From positions 22,060 to 86,059 of the forward strand of contig CAYQTE010000014.1 in the NCBI GenBank assembly GCA_964420285.1: a stretch of 64,000 nucleotides of DNA, written 5' to 3'. Below are positions 16,201-24,912 of the stretch, piece by piece; position 1 is the stretch's first letter; every line of letters begins with the position of its first letter. The notes under the pieces are model-generated. The model was not told the DNA's origin and did not search any database. It saw nothing but the letters and a program-made list of their open reading frames with translations. The position numbers and the translations under genes are program-made. This stretch comes from CAYQTE01 sp964420285 (GTDB lineage: Bacteria; Planctomycetota; Phycisphaerae; Tepidisphaerales; Tepidisphaeraceae).

Positions 16201-18112
16201 CGAGCAGATCACCGGCGAGATTTTGTATTACAACAATCTGGTGGGGATGGCGACGCTGACGGTGACGATGACCGAGAAGGACATCGCCGCGGCCGTGTCC
16301 AGCGCCCAGACTCAGACCATCGACGCGGGGATCGAGGCGGATGATGTGTCGGCCACGCGCGATGCGGTGCTGAAGCTGATTGACGATGCCAAGGGTCAGG
16401 TGATCTCATCCGACATGAAGCAGCTTGACGCGGGGCAGTTTGCGGCGACGGTGGTGGCGCAGGTTCCGCCGGATGCCGCCGGGGCGATGATCGACCAGAT
16501 CAGGGCCTTTAAGAACAGCAAGGTGGCGCGTCTGGAGGTGACGCGGCAGACAACGACCAGCGGCCCGACCGGCGAGCCGGTGAAGTCGCCGACCATCGAG
16601 AACGGCAACGGCATCGCCAGCCCCGACAAGGTCGAGCGCAAGGCGGCGGTGTTCAATCTGTCCATCTACAACCTGGCCAATGTGGCCCCGCGCGTGACCA
16701 ACGTGATGAGCCTGGTCTGCACGGACGATGTCGAGACGGTGTATCACTCGATCCTCGACGGCGCGACCAAGGCCGGCGGGCGCGTCGTGGGTTCCAGCCT
16801 CAATCGCCCCAAGCCGGAGCAGGTGTCGGCGTCGATCAGCATCGAGGTACCGTCGGCCGGGGCCGATGCCATGCTGGCCAACATCCGCGGCATGGGTCAG
16901 GTGATGCATCTGACGGAGACGGAGAACCCGGACACGGCCAACGTGACGACGGCCAAGCAGGGATTCAATATCCAGGTGGCGAGCTGGTCGTCGGTGCAGC
17001 CGCGCGAGATTCGCACGCGTTCGATCGCGGCGACGCCGACGGTGCATGACAGTTACGCCGCGGTTCTGGCCGCCGCCCAGACGGCCGGGGCGAGAGTCCT
17101 GGCCGCCAGCGAACAGGGCCAGACGGGATCGGCTGGGGCATCGCTCGATCTGGAAGTGACCAGCGCCAAGGCGGATGCCATCGAGAGCGCGATCGGCCAG
17201 GCGGGGATCGTGACCTCCAGCCAGGAGGCCCGCAACACCGACACCGAGAACTCGCTGGATGGCAAGGTGGAAGTGAAGGTTACGTTCGTGGACATGGCCG
17301 CTCTGGCCCCGCGACAGACCATGCAGCGGATGATCGCCGCCGACGCGGTGCCGGCCGCGTATAACGCGATATTGTCCGCCGCCCAGACGGCCGGGGCGCG
17401 GGTGTTTGTTTCGCAATTGAACGATTTGCAGGCGCCGCTGCAGCGGGCGGATTTGAAATTCCAGGTGTTGCGGAGCAGAGAAGAAGCGGTCGATGCCGCC
17501 ATCAGCAAGGCCGGGCAGTCGGTGACCAGTCAGGTGGTTCGCGCCGACGAGCAGGCGAACACCGTGGATGCCAAGGTCGAAATCGATCTGGTGGTCGTTG
17601 ATGCCCAGGCACTGCCGCCGCGGCAGACGACGACGATCGACATGATCGCCAGCGACCCGGCCCAGTCCGCACACAACCTGCGCGACGCCGCCCTGGCGGC
17701 CGGTGGGCGAATCGTCGCCGATGACCCCGCTCGAACCACCGATGGCATCGCCATCGAGCATCTCGTGGTGGATTTCCCGGCCGGCAAGCTCGCAATGATC
17801 GGCCCCGTGCTGGACAGTGCCGGGAGCGTGAAATCCGAACAGGTGAGCACGGACCCCAACGCGCCGCAAGGCCCAGTCCAGCGCTCCCGCGTCGACGCCA
17901 CCATCCACAGCCAGGACCGACTTGTCGCCCCCGAAGCCGAGTTCTGGCCAACATTCAAGAACGGCCTGGCCACCAGCCTGGTGGGGCTGGGCTGGAGCGT
18001 GCGGATCATCATCATCGGCCTGCTTCTGGTGGGCCCGTGGGCACTGGTGGCGTGGGGCGGCATCAAGGGCATGGCCCGCCTCCGCCGCAAGAAAACCCCG
18101 CCGGCGCCGTGA
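13292..18112 (+). CDS. Giant anti-sigma factor / DUF4349 membrane protein
   Basis: A 1606-residue protein. Residues 1-60 carry an anti-sigma zinc-finger motif (His34, Cys38, Cys41: HAAACARC). A transmembrane helix follows at ~103-119. A TPR-like segment comes next (EDGLGVIDQILDLDPHNEYAK), then a secretin N-like domain (VMPLRSIPSGQIAPELKAAL). After that there is Gly-rich low complexity with one autotransporter-type strand repeat (GVGTLALGGNNTYTGQTTVG). A DUF4349 domain starts near residue 838 (IIIRNGSMEFEVPNFEVAV), followed by about four diverged ~120-residue repeats with the pattern APRxT...A...Y...L.AAQTAGARV. A C-terminal helix (SVRIIIIGLLLVGPWALVAW) ends it. A GAGGT site precedes the ATG. 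It probably tethers the ECF sigma factor of 10.3 kb and senses the envelope. Confidence 0.82.
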   Translation: MTEQINEHVWFEERMAAQLAGGLAGDEAERFGTHAAACARCSGVMDQLRRFDAALVRSFDPHRADGIEERIIGRLSRVPARKRLLRLPHMPQMKVHPMVRRAGSAVAAAIIMGAIGYVAEPALTGGQVRLPQSLAWLRTAGNKLAMVKSAANMHSIGMAMAGYAKDQTDAWPAYTGFEGYPIAVNSSASQATKSGQIERLTQAANNYIEDGKYEDGLGVIDQILDLDPHNEYAKNLHLLVQDKAVLNHQKTYHDEQLQNFSTLDMDAEQKKVPYANIQAAHGFDTTPGTIAGQSLNAKVPVRYGNDPSQIADSQQVITQVMPLRSIPSGQIAPELKAALSPEAVVTSNNGANVVIVTDTSHNIKRAAEMIEGLDRPSALPNSATAAPAEIKSYASAGFKADGTIDPTFALAAPAADQGGQGQPGRGGRGGGGGGRGSTSSLGGTSSLGSSAGTAANPLYWNNNFALAGNNGATLDTNGNNVTLNVGSLDFGGINKVGVGTLALGGNNTYTGQTTVGAGSLVGGGKLDSTSADMYRNRSVAVTGANSGFTQAPETPAPDTIGGAASNPPASDNGLTTPVFNRRDVGGSGLIVAGGVLSWPSPAAPSAPTYFRPATDARNSEAGRPSMYASTLPDVAKQAEKESVTSDDLLSQMKLRRSEDLGQASIATDANKKDIPTDEAAKTADAAKAAGESEKGVTTPVQPTAIAAPVSAAPSTPSDTTSLATQLNSANKDFYGSDDSSAGGLVMNGGTALLTGSGNTFGISPGGAYVNSTELVANGGNPTLAARNPGGTSSATTPPSAGPGAANSGKPTTGGGAPVQPAAQPPAPAQKPAQQQAAGPIIIRNGSMEFEVPNFEVAVIMIQSVITNEGGYIATNDSQKLANGKMQGSVTLRVPPQNLDDLVIKLRPLGDIKGQKIAAQDITKDYTDLQSELRAAEAMQDRLIDDIKNGKGEMKDLVAAEQQLGQWREKIEQITGEILYYNNLVGMATLTVTMTEKDIAAAVSSAQTQTIDAGIEADDVSATRDAVLKLIDDAKGQVISSDMKQLDAGQFAATVVAQVPPDAAGAMIDQIRAFKNSKVARLEVTRQTTTSGPTGEPVKSPTIENGNGIASPDKVERKAAVFNLSIYNLANVAPRVTNVMSLVCTDDVETVYHSILDGATKAGGRVVGSSLNRPKPEQVSASISIEVPSAGADAMLANIRGMGQVMHLTETENPDTANVTTAKQGFNIQVASWSSVQPREIRTRSIAATPTVHDSYAAVLAAAQTAGARVLAASEQGQTGSAGASLDLEVTSAKADAIESAIGQAGIVTSSQEARNTDTENSLDGKVEVKVTFVDMAALAPRQTMQRMIAADAVPAAYNAILSAAQTAGARVFVSQLNDLQAPLQRADLKFQVLRSREEAVDAAISKAGQSVTSQVVRADEQANTVDAKVEIDLVVVDAQALPPRQTTTIDMIASDPAQSAHNLRDAALAAGGRIVADDPARTTDGIAIEHLVVDFPAGKLAMIGPVLDSAGSVKSEQVSTDPNAPQGPVQRSRVDATIHSQDRLVAPEAEFWPTFKNGLATSLVGLGWSVRIIIIGLLLVGPWALVAWGGIKGMARLRRKKTPPAP

Positions 18113-18155
18113 TACAGGCGGCGCGGATAAGCGATCGGCAGCAGGTTGCCGCTCT

Positions 18156-18247
18156 CTTCCCCTCTCCCTGCACTCTGGGAGAGGCGACCGCTCGCCCCCT
18201 CTTTTCCCCTCTCCCTGTACTCTGGGAGAGGGTCAGGGTGAGGGCTT
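18156..18247. repeat. Palindromic repeat left of DUF559 gene
   Basis: Two CCCTCTCCCTGYACTCTGGG units in direct orientation, the second followed by GAGAGGGTCAGGGTGAGGG, ending inside the 3' end of the DUF559 gene. This is the same family as the 11-13 kb repeats (Gly-rich arms around a GTACTC core). Confidence 0.85.
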
Positions 18248-18616
18248 CGCGGCTTCGATTTGGCGGACGATGATTCTCATCACCGCGTCCGGGTCTTTCA
18301 GTATTTCATCGTCCGGCACGCGCAACACATGCAAGCCCATCTCTTGCAACTGCCGCGTGCGCTGGGCATCGCGGGCATTGGCCTCCGGTTCAGTGTGCTG
18401 TCCGCCGTCAAGTTCGATCACGAGGTTCGCCTTGAGGCAAATGAAATCGACGACATACCCAGCCACGGGTTGTTGACGCCGGAAGCGATAACCGGCCAAC
18501 TGGCCGGCGCGCAGCAGATCCCACGGTTTTCTCTCCGCGTCCGTCGATTGGGCGCCAAGGCGCTTGGCGAATACGGTCAGTCGGGGCGTGTGATCGCGGC
18601 GGCCGAGCATTGCCAT
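18233..18616 (-). CDS. DUF559 (Vsr-like) endonuclease domain protein
   Basis: A 127-residue single-domain protein of the DUF559 family, related to very-short-patch-repair and PD-(D/E)xK nucleases. Visible family marks are a RLTVFAKRLGAQSTDAERKP N-terminus, YRFRRQQPVAGYVVDFICLK, then VIELDGGQH with the active-site acidic residue, and a C-terminal LHVLRVPDDEILKDPDAVM. The last codons (AKPSP) lie within the left palindromic repeat, and an inverted copy lies just beyond the 5' end. Its biological role is unknown; the bracketing suggests a mobile unit. Confidence 0.85.
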   Translation of the reverse strand: MAMLGRRDHTPRLTVFAKRLGAQSTDAERKPWDLLRAGQLAGYRFRRQQPVAGYVVDFICLKANLVIELDGGQHTEPEANARDAQRTRQLQEMGLHVLRVPDDEILKDPDAVMRIIVRQIEAAKPSP

Positions 18617-18654
18617 CGGATCGCGTACGCGAGCGATGGGTCAAGACCCTCAAG

Positions 18655-18705
18655 GTCAAGACCCTCACCCCAACCCTCTCCCAGAGTACAGGGAGAGGGG
18701 GAAAA
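18655..18705. repeat. Palindromic repeat right of DUF559 gene (inverted relative to left copy)
   Basis: GACCCTCACCCCAACCCTCT continuing to CAGAGTACAGGGAGAGGGGG is the inverted counterpart of the repeat at 18207-18247, so the DUF559 gene sits between inverted repeats about 400 bases apart. Confidence 0.85.
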
Positions 18706-18812
18706 AGAGCGAGCCCAGTCCGCTCTGTGGCTCGCCTCCGCTTTTCGCGTACAATCCAACGCGCGAGGAACTTGGTCGTCATGACTTTTCACATTCACCG
18801 CGAGACACTCTT

Positions 18813-20771
18813 ATGATCCGCCATCCGCTGCCTGGATTGATCGCCGTTGCGGTTCTTGCATTGATCTTCCCCTTGCGCCTGGGGGCACAAGCCCCGCCCG
18901 TTCCCGACGGCAAGCCGCATAAGTTTGAAACCCGTAACAAGCAATTCCTCATCGACGGCCAGCCGATTCAGCTTATCAGCGGCGAGATGCATTTCAGCCG
19001 GACGCTGTCGGAGGATTTTGAGCTGCGCGTCAAACAGGCCAAGGCGATGGGGCTGAACACGCTCAGCTTCTATCTCTTCTGGAACCAGGTCGAGCCCGAA
19101 CATGGCAAGTTTGATTTCACCGGCACCAACGATGTGCGGAAGATGCTCAAGCTTTGTCAGGACAACGGGCTCTGGTGCATCCTCCGTCCGGGGCCCTACT
19201 GCTGTGCCGAAGTTGAATACGGCGGCATCCCCTATTGGACGCTGAAGAATCCCGAGGTGAAAATCCGCAGTAACGATCCGACTTACGTTCAGTGGTCGCG
19301 GGATTATATCAATCGCGTATATAAGGAAGTGGCCGATTTCCAGGTGACAAAGGGCGGGCCGCTGCTCATGGTGCAGATCGAAAACGAATACGCCATCGTC
19401 GCCAACGATCTGACGCCAAAGGGCAATTACGACTACATGCACACGCTGCACCAGGTCTTCACCGACGCCGGGTTTGATGTGCCGCTGTTCGTCTGCGATC
19501 CCGGCTCGCTCTCACGGCCGGGGACCGACCCATACCCCGGCCTGCTGCGCGGCCGCAACGGCCTGCACACCGAGGCGGATTATCAGCAGGCAGTGGCCGT
19601 CGCCGGCGATTTCCCCATTATCGCCCCGGAAGTCTATACCGCATGGTTCACCGGCTGGGGCCAGCCCATCGCGACAAAGAACGCCTCCCTGGATTCGATC
19701 GTCGGCTGGACCAACTTCCTGCTCGATCATAAGTGCTCGTTCAACTACTATCTGTTCTTCGGCGGAACCAACTATGGATTCTCGAACGGCTGCAATTACT
19801 CGCTGCCGGTCATCACAAGTTATGATTACAACGCCCCCGTCGACGAGGCCGGGCGGGTTACAACGAAATACCGCACGCTGCGCGATTTGCTGACCAAGCG
19901 GCTGAACATTACGCCCCCGGCGATTCCTGATGATCCGCCGGTGGCTGATCTGCCCGCCGTGACTCTGCAATACGCCGGAACGCTGTTCAATCGCCTCTCG
20001 TGGGGCGACACCAAGCCCACCATCACATCGCACGAGCCGGTCTCGATGGAGAATCTCAACCAGGCGTATGGATTCGTTGACTACCGCAAGAAATTCCCCG
20101 ACGGCCTTAAGGGTAAGCTCGAACTCAAGCAAGCGATGGACTACACCATCACTATGGTCAACGGCAAAGTCGTCGGCGAATCGTTCGTCGGCTTCGGACC
20201 CGGCAGCAACAGCATCACCCTTCCCGTCCGGAACAGCAACATCATCACCCTAAGCGAGACCGCCCCCGTCACCCTCGATCTGCTCGTCTATAACCTCGGC
20301 CGAATCAGCGTCGTCACGGATTCCGGTACGCAAAACCTCGCCCGCAAGGGTTTGATCGGCGGCGCCTACCTCGACGGCAACGAATTGACCGATTGGGACA
20401 TCTACTCGCTGCCGATGGAGAGCGAACATCTCGTGGGCTTCGGCGTCTCCGCCTACGGCGGCCCGCCGGACACTCCTTCGTTCTATCAGGCCAGCTTCAA
20501 CGTCGACAATCCCGCCAGCACTTTCCTGGACATGCGCAACTTCGGCTTTGGCGTGGTGTGGGTAAACGGCCACAACCTCGGCCGCTTCTGGGACCGCGGC
20601 GGCGTCCGCTCGCTGTTTCTCTCCGAGCATTTCCTTAAGAAAGGCAGCAACGAAATCGTCGTCCTCGATCTTCACAAGCCAAACGCCCTGACCGTCAGGG
20701 GCACAACCAGCATGATCGAGACCGCTCCAGTCCCCTTTTCTCTGAAACTCGACCAGGCGAATCCGTCGTGA
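18813..20771 (+). CDS. Secreted beta-galactosidase, glycoside hydrolase family 35
   Basis: Hydrolyses terminal beta-galactosides. The 652-residue precursor has a signal peptide (AVAVLALIFPLRLGAQA). A GH35 TIM barrel follows: FLIDGQPIQLISGEMHFSR, GLNTLSFYLFWNQVEP, ILRPGPYCCAEVEYGGIPYW, the acid/base Glu in VQIENEYA (about residue 190), and the nucleophile region APEVYTAWFTGWG (about residue 272). GGTNYGFSNG is also family-typical. The C-terminal ~250 residues form beta-sandwich modules (FGFGVVWVNGHNLGRFWDRG is diagnostic). The frame is open upstream into the palindromic repeat, but the signal peptide fixes the ATG at 18813. It stands alone, without transporters or other glycosidases. Confidence 0.93.
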   Translation: MIRHPLPGLIAVAVLALIFPLRLGAQAPPVPDGKPHKFETRNKQFLIDGQPIQLISGEMHFSRTLSEDFELRVKQAKAMGLNTLSFYLFWNQVEPEHGKFDFTGTNDVRKMLKLCQDNGLWCILRPGPYCCAEVEYGGIPYWTLKNPEVKIRSNDPTYVQWSRDYINRVYKEVADFQVTKGGPLLMVQIENEYAIVANDLTPKGNYDYMHTLHQVFTDAGFDVPLFVCDPGSLSRPGTDPYPGLLRGRNGLHTEADYQQAVAVAGDFPIIAPEVYTAWFTGWGQPIATKNASLDSIVGWTNFLLDHKCSFNYYLFFGGTNYGFSNGCNYSLPVITSYDYNAPVDEAGRVTTKYRTLRDLLTKRLNITPPAIPDDPPVADLPAVTLQYAGTLFNRLSWGDTKPTITSHEPVSMENLNQAYGFVDYRKKFPDGLKGKLELKQAMDYTITMVNGKVVGESFVGFGPGSNSITLPVRNSNIITLSETAPVTLDLLVYNLGRISVVTDSGTQNLARKGLIGGAYLDGNELTDWDIYSLPMESEHLVGFGVSAYGGPPDTPSFYQASFNVDNPASTFLDMRNFGFGVVWVNGHNLGRFWDRGGVRSLFLSEHFLKKGSNEIVVLDLHKPNALTVRGTTSMIETAPVPFSLKLDQANPS

Positions 20772-20844
20772 TCGGCGACGCCCCGAATTTGATCCCCGCG
20801 GCCGCGCAGGTAGGATAGCCATCAGCGGGATCAATCCCGTCGCC

Positions 20845-20913
<69 letters not shown>

Positions 20914-20918
<5 letters not shown>

Positions 20919-20945
20919 ATTGCTTGTAAAATATAGGGTTATGGA
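20914..20945 (+). repeat. Direct repeat at tRNA-Arg 3' end, left copy
   Basis: The last tRNA bases and the following GCAATTGCTTGTAAAATATA and GGTTATGGA recur at 46220-46251 with three differences. This has the form of an attachment-site duplication, or of paralogous tRNA 3' flanks. Confidence 0.7.
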
Positions 20946-21341
20946 AGGCGGGAATTGTTCGTTTGCTGGAGCATCGGTCTTTGCACCGATGGTCGTATGT
21001 TGGCGCTCGCCGATAACCATCAATTTGACAGGGCCTTGTCGCAATATCGGGGTAACTGCAAATATATCATGTCACCGATTTGTGTCACCAAAGCACCGGG
21101 GGATTTCGCGACCCAACGCCTTGCGGGTAACAGCCTGCTCGGATCAGCAATAATTTGAGCGAAGGCGAGCGACGCCGCGGCGTCCGCTGGACCGACACCG
21201 CTCGCCACAGGCGGCCCAGTCGGCCGCCCCCCCCGGCCCGCGCGGTGCGAGCCCCGGCCGAATCCGCCACCTGTAGAAAGAAAGCTCACGGGCATTGTTG
21301 CCCTGGCGCGAGAATCTCATGGCGGCGGGCATCGCCTGGAT
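20946..21341. other. Intergenic region with degenerate tRNA-like sequence
   Basis: Contains GGAGCATCGGTCTTTGCACC (20969-20988), which resembles the anticodon arm of tRNA-Ala(UGC) but lacks matching acceptor and T arms. It also holds a TGTCACC/GTGTCACC pair near 21070 like those at ~46013. No protein gene is supported. It looks like integration scar tissue downstream of the tRNA. Confidence 0.5.
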
Positions 21342-22646
21342 TCATGTTTGCGAGGCTTTCAGCGCCTGATCCAAATCGGCGATGATGTCGCTCACATCTT
21401 CGATGCCGATGGAGAGTCGGACGTACTCGGGCGTGACGCCGGTCTGGGCCTGTTCCTCAGCAGTCAGTTGCGAATGCGTCGTCGTTGCCGGATGGATGAT
21501 AAGGGATTTGGCGTCGCCGATATTGGCCAGGTGGCTGAACAGTTTCACGTTGCGGATGATCTTCTCGCCGGCCACCTTGCCGCCCTTGATGCCGAAGCCG
21601 ACGATCGCGCCTTGGCCGTCGGGAAGGTATTTCCTTACGTTGGCCGCATCCGGGTGTTCGGGCAGGCCCGGATAATTGACCCACGCGACGGCCGGATGTT
21701 TTTGGAGGAATTTGGCGACGGCCAGGGCGTTCTCGGAATGGCGTTGGAGTCGCAAATGCAGCGTTTCCAAGCCGAGCAGCGTGAGGAACGAGCCGAAGGG
21801 GCTTTGGCAGCCGCCAGTGTCGCGGAGCCAGTGGGTGCGGATGTGGATGATGTAGGCGATGTTGCCGATGGGGCGCAGTACCTCTTCAAACACTAGGCCG
21901 TGATAGGACGGGGATGGGGAGGTGAATTCCGGCCATTTCTCGGGTTCCTTGGCCCAGGGGAACTTGGCGCTGTCGACGATGGCGCCGCCGACGTGGACGC
22001 CGTGGCCAGCGATGAACTTGGTCGTGGAATAGACGACGATATCGAAGCCGTGCTCGATGGGGCGGAAGAGCGCGGGGGTCAGAGCGGTGTTGTCGACGAT
22101 GGTCGGCAGGCCGTGGCTGTGGGCGATGGCGGTGAGTTTCTTATAGTCCGGGACGTCGTTCTTGGGGTTGCCGGGGGTTTCGAGATATACGGCCCGGGTG
22201 TCTTTATCGACGAGTTTGCTGAGGGTCTCGGGTTTGGCGGGATCGAAGAAACGGACCTCAATGCCGAGCTTCTTGAAGGTCTGGGTGAAGAGCGTCCAGG
22301 TTCCGCCGTAGAGGCTGGTGGCCGAAATAAAATTCTGGCCGGCGTGGACGATGGTCAACAAAGCCGCCGTAATGGCGGCTTGGCCGGAGGCAAAGGCCAA
22401 ACCTGCGGCCCCACCGTCCAGCGCGGCCAGACGTTTTTCCAGGACGTCGTTGGTGGGGTTCATGAGGCGCGTGTAGATATTACCGAATTCGCGCAAACCA
22501 AAGAGATTTGCCGCGTGTTCGGGGCTGTTAAAGACATAAGAGGTTGTGGCGTAGATGGGGACGGCGCGGGCGGTGGTGGTGGGATCGACCTCCTGGCCGG
22601 CGTGGAGAGCTTTGGTCCCAAGGTGAGCGGATGATGGTAGCGACAT
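21342..22646 (-). CDS. metY: O-acetylhomoserine sulfhydrylase (aminocarboxypropyltransferase)
   Basis: A PLP enzyme that makes homocysteine from O-acetylhomoserine and sulfide. The 434-residue product has the Cys/Met-metabolism fold: HAGQEVDPTTTARAVPIYAT, NIYTRLMNPTNDVLEKRLAA, FASGQAAITAALLTI, and the PLP lysine in VVYSTTKFIAGHG. The C-terminus HPATTTHSQLTAEEQ is typical of the OAH group. Start at 22646 (MSLPSSAHLG) follows an AAAGGA site; the longer frame is not needed. It lies 44 bases after cysK in the same direction, forming a sulfide-assimilation operon. Confidence 0.94.
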   Translation of the reverse strand: MSLPSSAHLGTKALHAGQEVDPTTTARAVPIYATTSYVFNSPEHAANLFGLREFGNIYTRLMNPTNDVLEKRLAALDGGAAGLAFASGQAAITAALLTIVHAGQNFISATSLYGGTWTLFTQTFKKLGIEVRFFDPAKPETLSKLVDKDTRAVYLETPGNPKNDVPDYKKLTAIAHSHGLPTIVDNTALTPALFRPIEHGFDIVVYSTTKFIAGHGVHVGGAIVDSAKFPWAKEPEKWPEFTSPSPSYHGLVFEEVLRPIGNIAYIIHIRTHWLRDTGGCQSPFGSFLTLLGLETLHLRLQRHSENALAVAKFLQKHPAVAWVNYPGLPEHPDAANVRKYLPDGQGAIVGFGIKGGKVAGEKIIRNVKLFSHLANIGDAKSLIIHPATTTHSQLTAEEQAQTGVTPEYVRLSIGIEDVSDIIADLDQALKASQT

Positions 22647-22690
22647 GATGAAAGTCCTTTCTGAGCGGAAGACCGCTCGCGGTACATGCA

Positions 22691-23647
22691 TTATTTCGAG
22701 GCGGCCGGCTGTTCCTGCGGGAACAACACGGTTGACAGATATCGTTCGGAGAAGTCGGCAAGGAAGGTGACGATGGCCTTGCCCTGATATTCCGGTTTGG
22801 CAGCGAGGCGCAGAGCAACGGCCACGTTTCCGCCGGAGCTAATGCCGCCGGGAATGCCTTCCTCCCTGGCCAGACGGCGTGAGGTCTGGACGGCTTCATC
22901 GTTGGTGACGGTTTCCACGCCATTGAGGAGGGACGTGTCCAGATTCTTGGGGACAAAACCAGCGCCGATGCCCTGAATCTTGTGCGGGCCGGGCTTGCCG
23001 CCGGAGATGACGGGTGAATCGGCCGGCTCGACGGCGATGGCCTGGACGGCGGGGTTCTTGGTTCGCAGGAAACGTGTCACGCCGGTGATCGTACCGCCCG
23101 TGCCGACGCCAGCGACGATCACGTCGACATTGCCGCCGGTATCGTTCCAGATTTCCGGGCCGGTCGTGCGTTCATGCACGAGGGGATTGGCGGGATTCTC
23201 GAACTGCTGGGGTATCCAACTATGCTCGGTGGTGTTGGCGATTTCACTGGCCTTGTTGATGGCGCCTCGCATCCCCTCTGCGGCGGGCGTGAGAACGAGG
23301 TTGGCGCCGAGGAATTTCAGCAGAGCCCGCCGTTCGATACTCATCGATTCGGGCATCGTGAGAGTCAGGCGGTAACCACGTGACGCGGCGACAAACGCCA
23401 GGGCAATGCCGGTGTTGCCGCTGGTGGGCTCGATGATATGCGTCTCGGGTCTGAGGATACCGCGGGCTTCGGCATCTTCAATCATGGCCCGCCCGATGCG
23501 GTCCTTGACGCTGGCCAGCGGGTTAAAGAACTCCAGCTTGACCAAAACCGTGGCACCCTCGGGCGCGGTGCGCGAGAGTTTGACCAACGGCGTGTTGTAC
23601 GTCGTTTGAACAATGGAGGAATAAATGTTTGATTTCGACATGCTCAT
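22691..23647 (-). CDS. cysK: Cysteine synthase (O-acetylserine sulfhydrylase)
   Basis: Forms cysteine from O-acetylserine and sulfide. The 318-residue product has the PLP lysine in NPLASVKDRIG, the substrate loop PTSGNTGIAL, the phosphate-binding GTGGTITG and the C-terminal EGIPGGISSGGN. An AGAGGTG site precedes the ATG at 23647; a second ATG at 23641 is equally possible. It lies 41 bases downstream of the DUF3034 gene and 44 bases upstream of metY, all on minus. Sulfide or cysteine handling links it to the encapsulated desulfurase 3 kb away. Confidence 0.95.
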   Translation of the reverse strand: MSMSKSNIYSSIVQTTYNTPLVKLSRTAPEGATVLVKLEFFNPLASVKDRIGRAMIEDAEARGILRPETHIIEPTSGNTGIALAFVAASRGYRLTLTMPESMSIERRALLKFLGANLVLTPAAEGMRGAINKASEIANTTEHSWIPQQFENPANPLVHERTTGPEIWNDTGGNVDVIVAGVGTGGTITGVTRFLRTKNPAVQAIAVEPADSPVISGGKPGPHKIQGIGAGFVPKNLDTSLLNGVETVTNDEAVQTSRRLAREEGIPGGISSGGNVAVALRLAAKPEYQGKAIVTFLADFSERYLSTVLFPQEQPAASK

Positions 23648-23688
23648 GCACCTCTGTGCTTGAATTGGGGCGTGTGAAGAATGCCACG

Positions 23689-24747
23689 TCAAAACTCGTA
23701 TTTCAACTGAAGCCAAAAGGCCGAATCCGCGCGGGCGTTGGCGAGTACGCCGAAGTAGCCGATGCCGGCCGTGACGTCGATGTGTGCATTGGGAATCCAA
23801 CTGACGTCCAGGGCGTGCCAGTCGTTTTCCCTGCCGATCAGTCCGGGAATCTGGCCGTAGGGATCGGTCTTTTGGCGAAATTCATAGGCGACCAGAAGCC
23901 AATCGGTTGGGAGATAGGCGATGTTGCCTTCAAAGGTGGTTCGGTAGCTTTCGCCGAAGCCGAGGAAACCGAGTTGGGCGCCTTCGCTTTCCCGTCCGCC
24001 GGCGGAGACTATCAAGGGGCGTCCAAACACATTGGGAAAGGTCTTTGACGCGGTGAGCGTGAAGTCAAAGGCCTCGTCCTTCCTATAGCCGATGGAATCG
24101 AGGGCGCTGCCAAGCCGGTTGTTGACGTTGGCGATGCCGTCATTGTATTTGAAGTGAACGCCACCCGTAAGTGCGGGCACCCATTGGGAGTTGAAGCTGT
24201 TTTCGGGGATCAGCAGGCCGCGGGCATTGAAATTGTAGAGCCAAACGTCCGTGGTATGGATGTCAACGCCAGTCGCTTTCTGGATGTCATCGGGCAAATC
24301 GCCCAGGCCGAGTCGGTCGGCGCCAAATCCCAATTCGACGCGTCCAATGACGTTTTCTGTGATGGTGAAGGCCTCAAGGTCTTTCTGGCCCAGGTTGACG
24401 TAGGAGACGGCGGCGGAAGGCAGGCCCAAGGTGTTGGTACCCAAAGGCGGGTTGACAAGATAAGCCATGGGCGTGATGGCACCGCCGCCAAATCCTTCGA
24501 TGTCGTGGAATGGAAGCGGCGGGCCTTTTTGCGGGGTGGCGGACGGCTGTGCGGCGTCGGCGTAAATCGGGTCGGAACTCAGGAAACTGAATGTGGACGG
24601 ATAGGCTGCTGCGCTGTCGGCCGAACCGATGGAATCCGTTGATGCCGACGGGGCGGCTGCGGCCGGATTGTCATTTGGGCCTGCGAATACAGTTGATGGA
24701 AGCGACAGAGCGGCTGCGGCGAGCGCGGCAAGAATGAACGATTTCAT
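23689..24747 (-). CDS. DUF3034 family outer-membrane protein
   Basis: A 352-residue protein with a signal peptide (MKSFILAALAAAALSLPSTV, cleavage near VFA-GP). An Ala/Ser-rich linker follows, then a beta-rich domain whose alternating aromatic strands and C-terminal WLQLKYEF (terminal Phe) suggest an outer-membrane barrel. DUF3034 members are predicted barrels of unknown substrate. The AGGAG site ahead of 24747 fixes the start. It leads the cysK-metY transcript, so uptake of a sulfur compound is a reasonable guess, not shown. Confidence 0.78.
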   Translation of the reverse strand: MKSFILAALAAAALSLPSTVFAGPNDNPAAAAPSASTDSIGSADSAAAYPSTFSFLSSDPIYADAAQPSATPQKGPPLPFHDIEGFGGGAITPMAYLVNPPLGTNTLGLPSAAVSYVNLGQKDLEAFTITENVIGRVELGFGADRLGLGDLPDDIQKATGVDIHTTDVWLYNFNARGLLIPENSFNSQWVPALTGGVHFKYNDGIANVNNRLGSALDSIGYRKDEAFDFTLTASKTFPNVFGRPLIVSAGGRESEGAQLGFLGFGESYRTTFEGNIAYLPTDWLLVAYEFRQKTDPYGQIPGLIGRENDWHALDVSWIPNAHIDVTAGIGYFGVLANARADSAFWLQLKYEF

Positions 24748-24912
24748 GATGTAATTCTCCTGACGTCGGGCGGGCAATGAGCGGCCAAGCCGGACGAAAA
24801 AAAGGATCTTGGGTACTGGAGTCGTCACGGCGTTTGTGCCGGACGACGCAATCGGGAACAGAGTGGCGTGGCGGATCGAGGGCGGGATTGGACTGGATCG
24901 ATCAACACGCAC

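Noticed and set aside
16406..17908. 500-codon minus-strand open frame
   Set aside because: Antisense to the 1606-residue anti-sigma/DUF4349 gene; His/Arg-rich artefact.
23640..24760. SAM-type riboswitch upstream of metY/cysK
   Set aside because: Spacers between DUF3034, cysK and metY are only ~40 bases, and the leader shows no recognisable SAM aptamer core.
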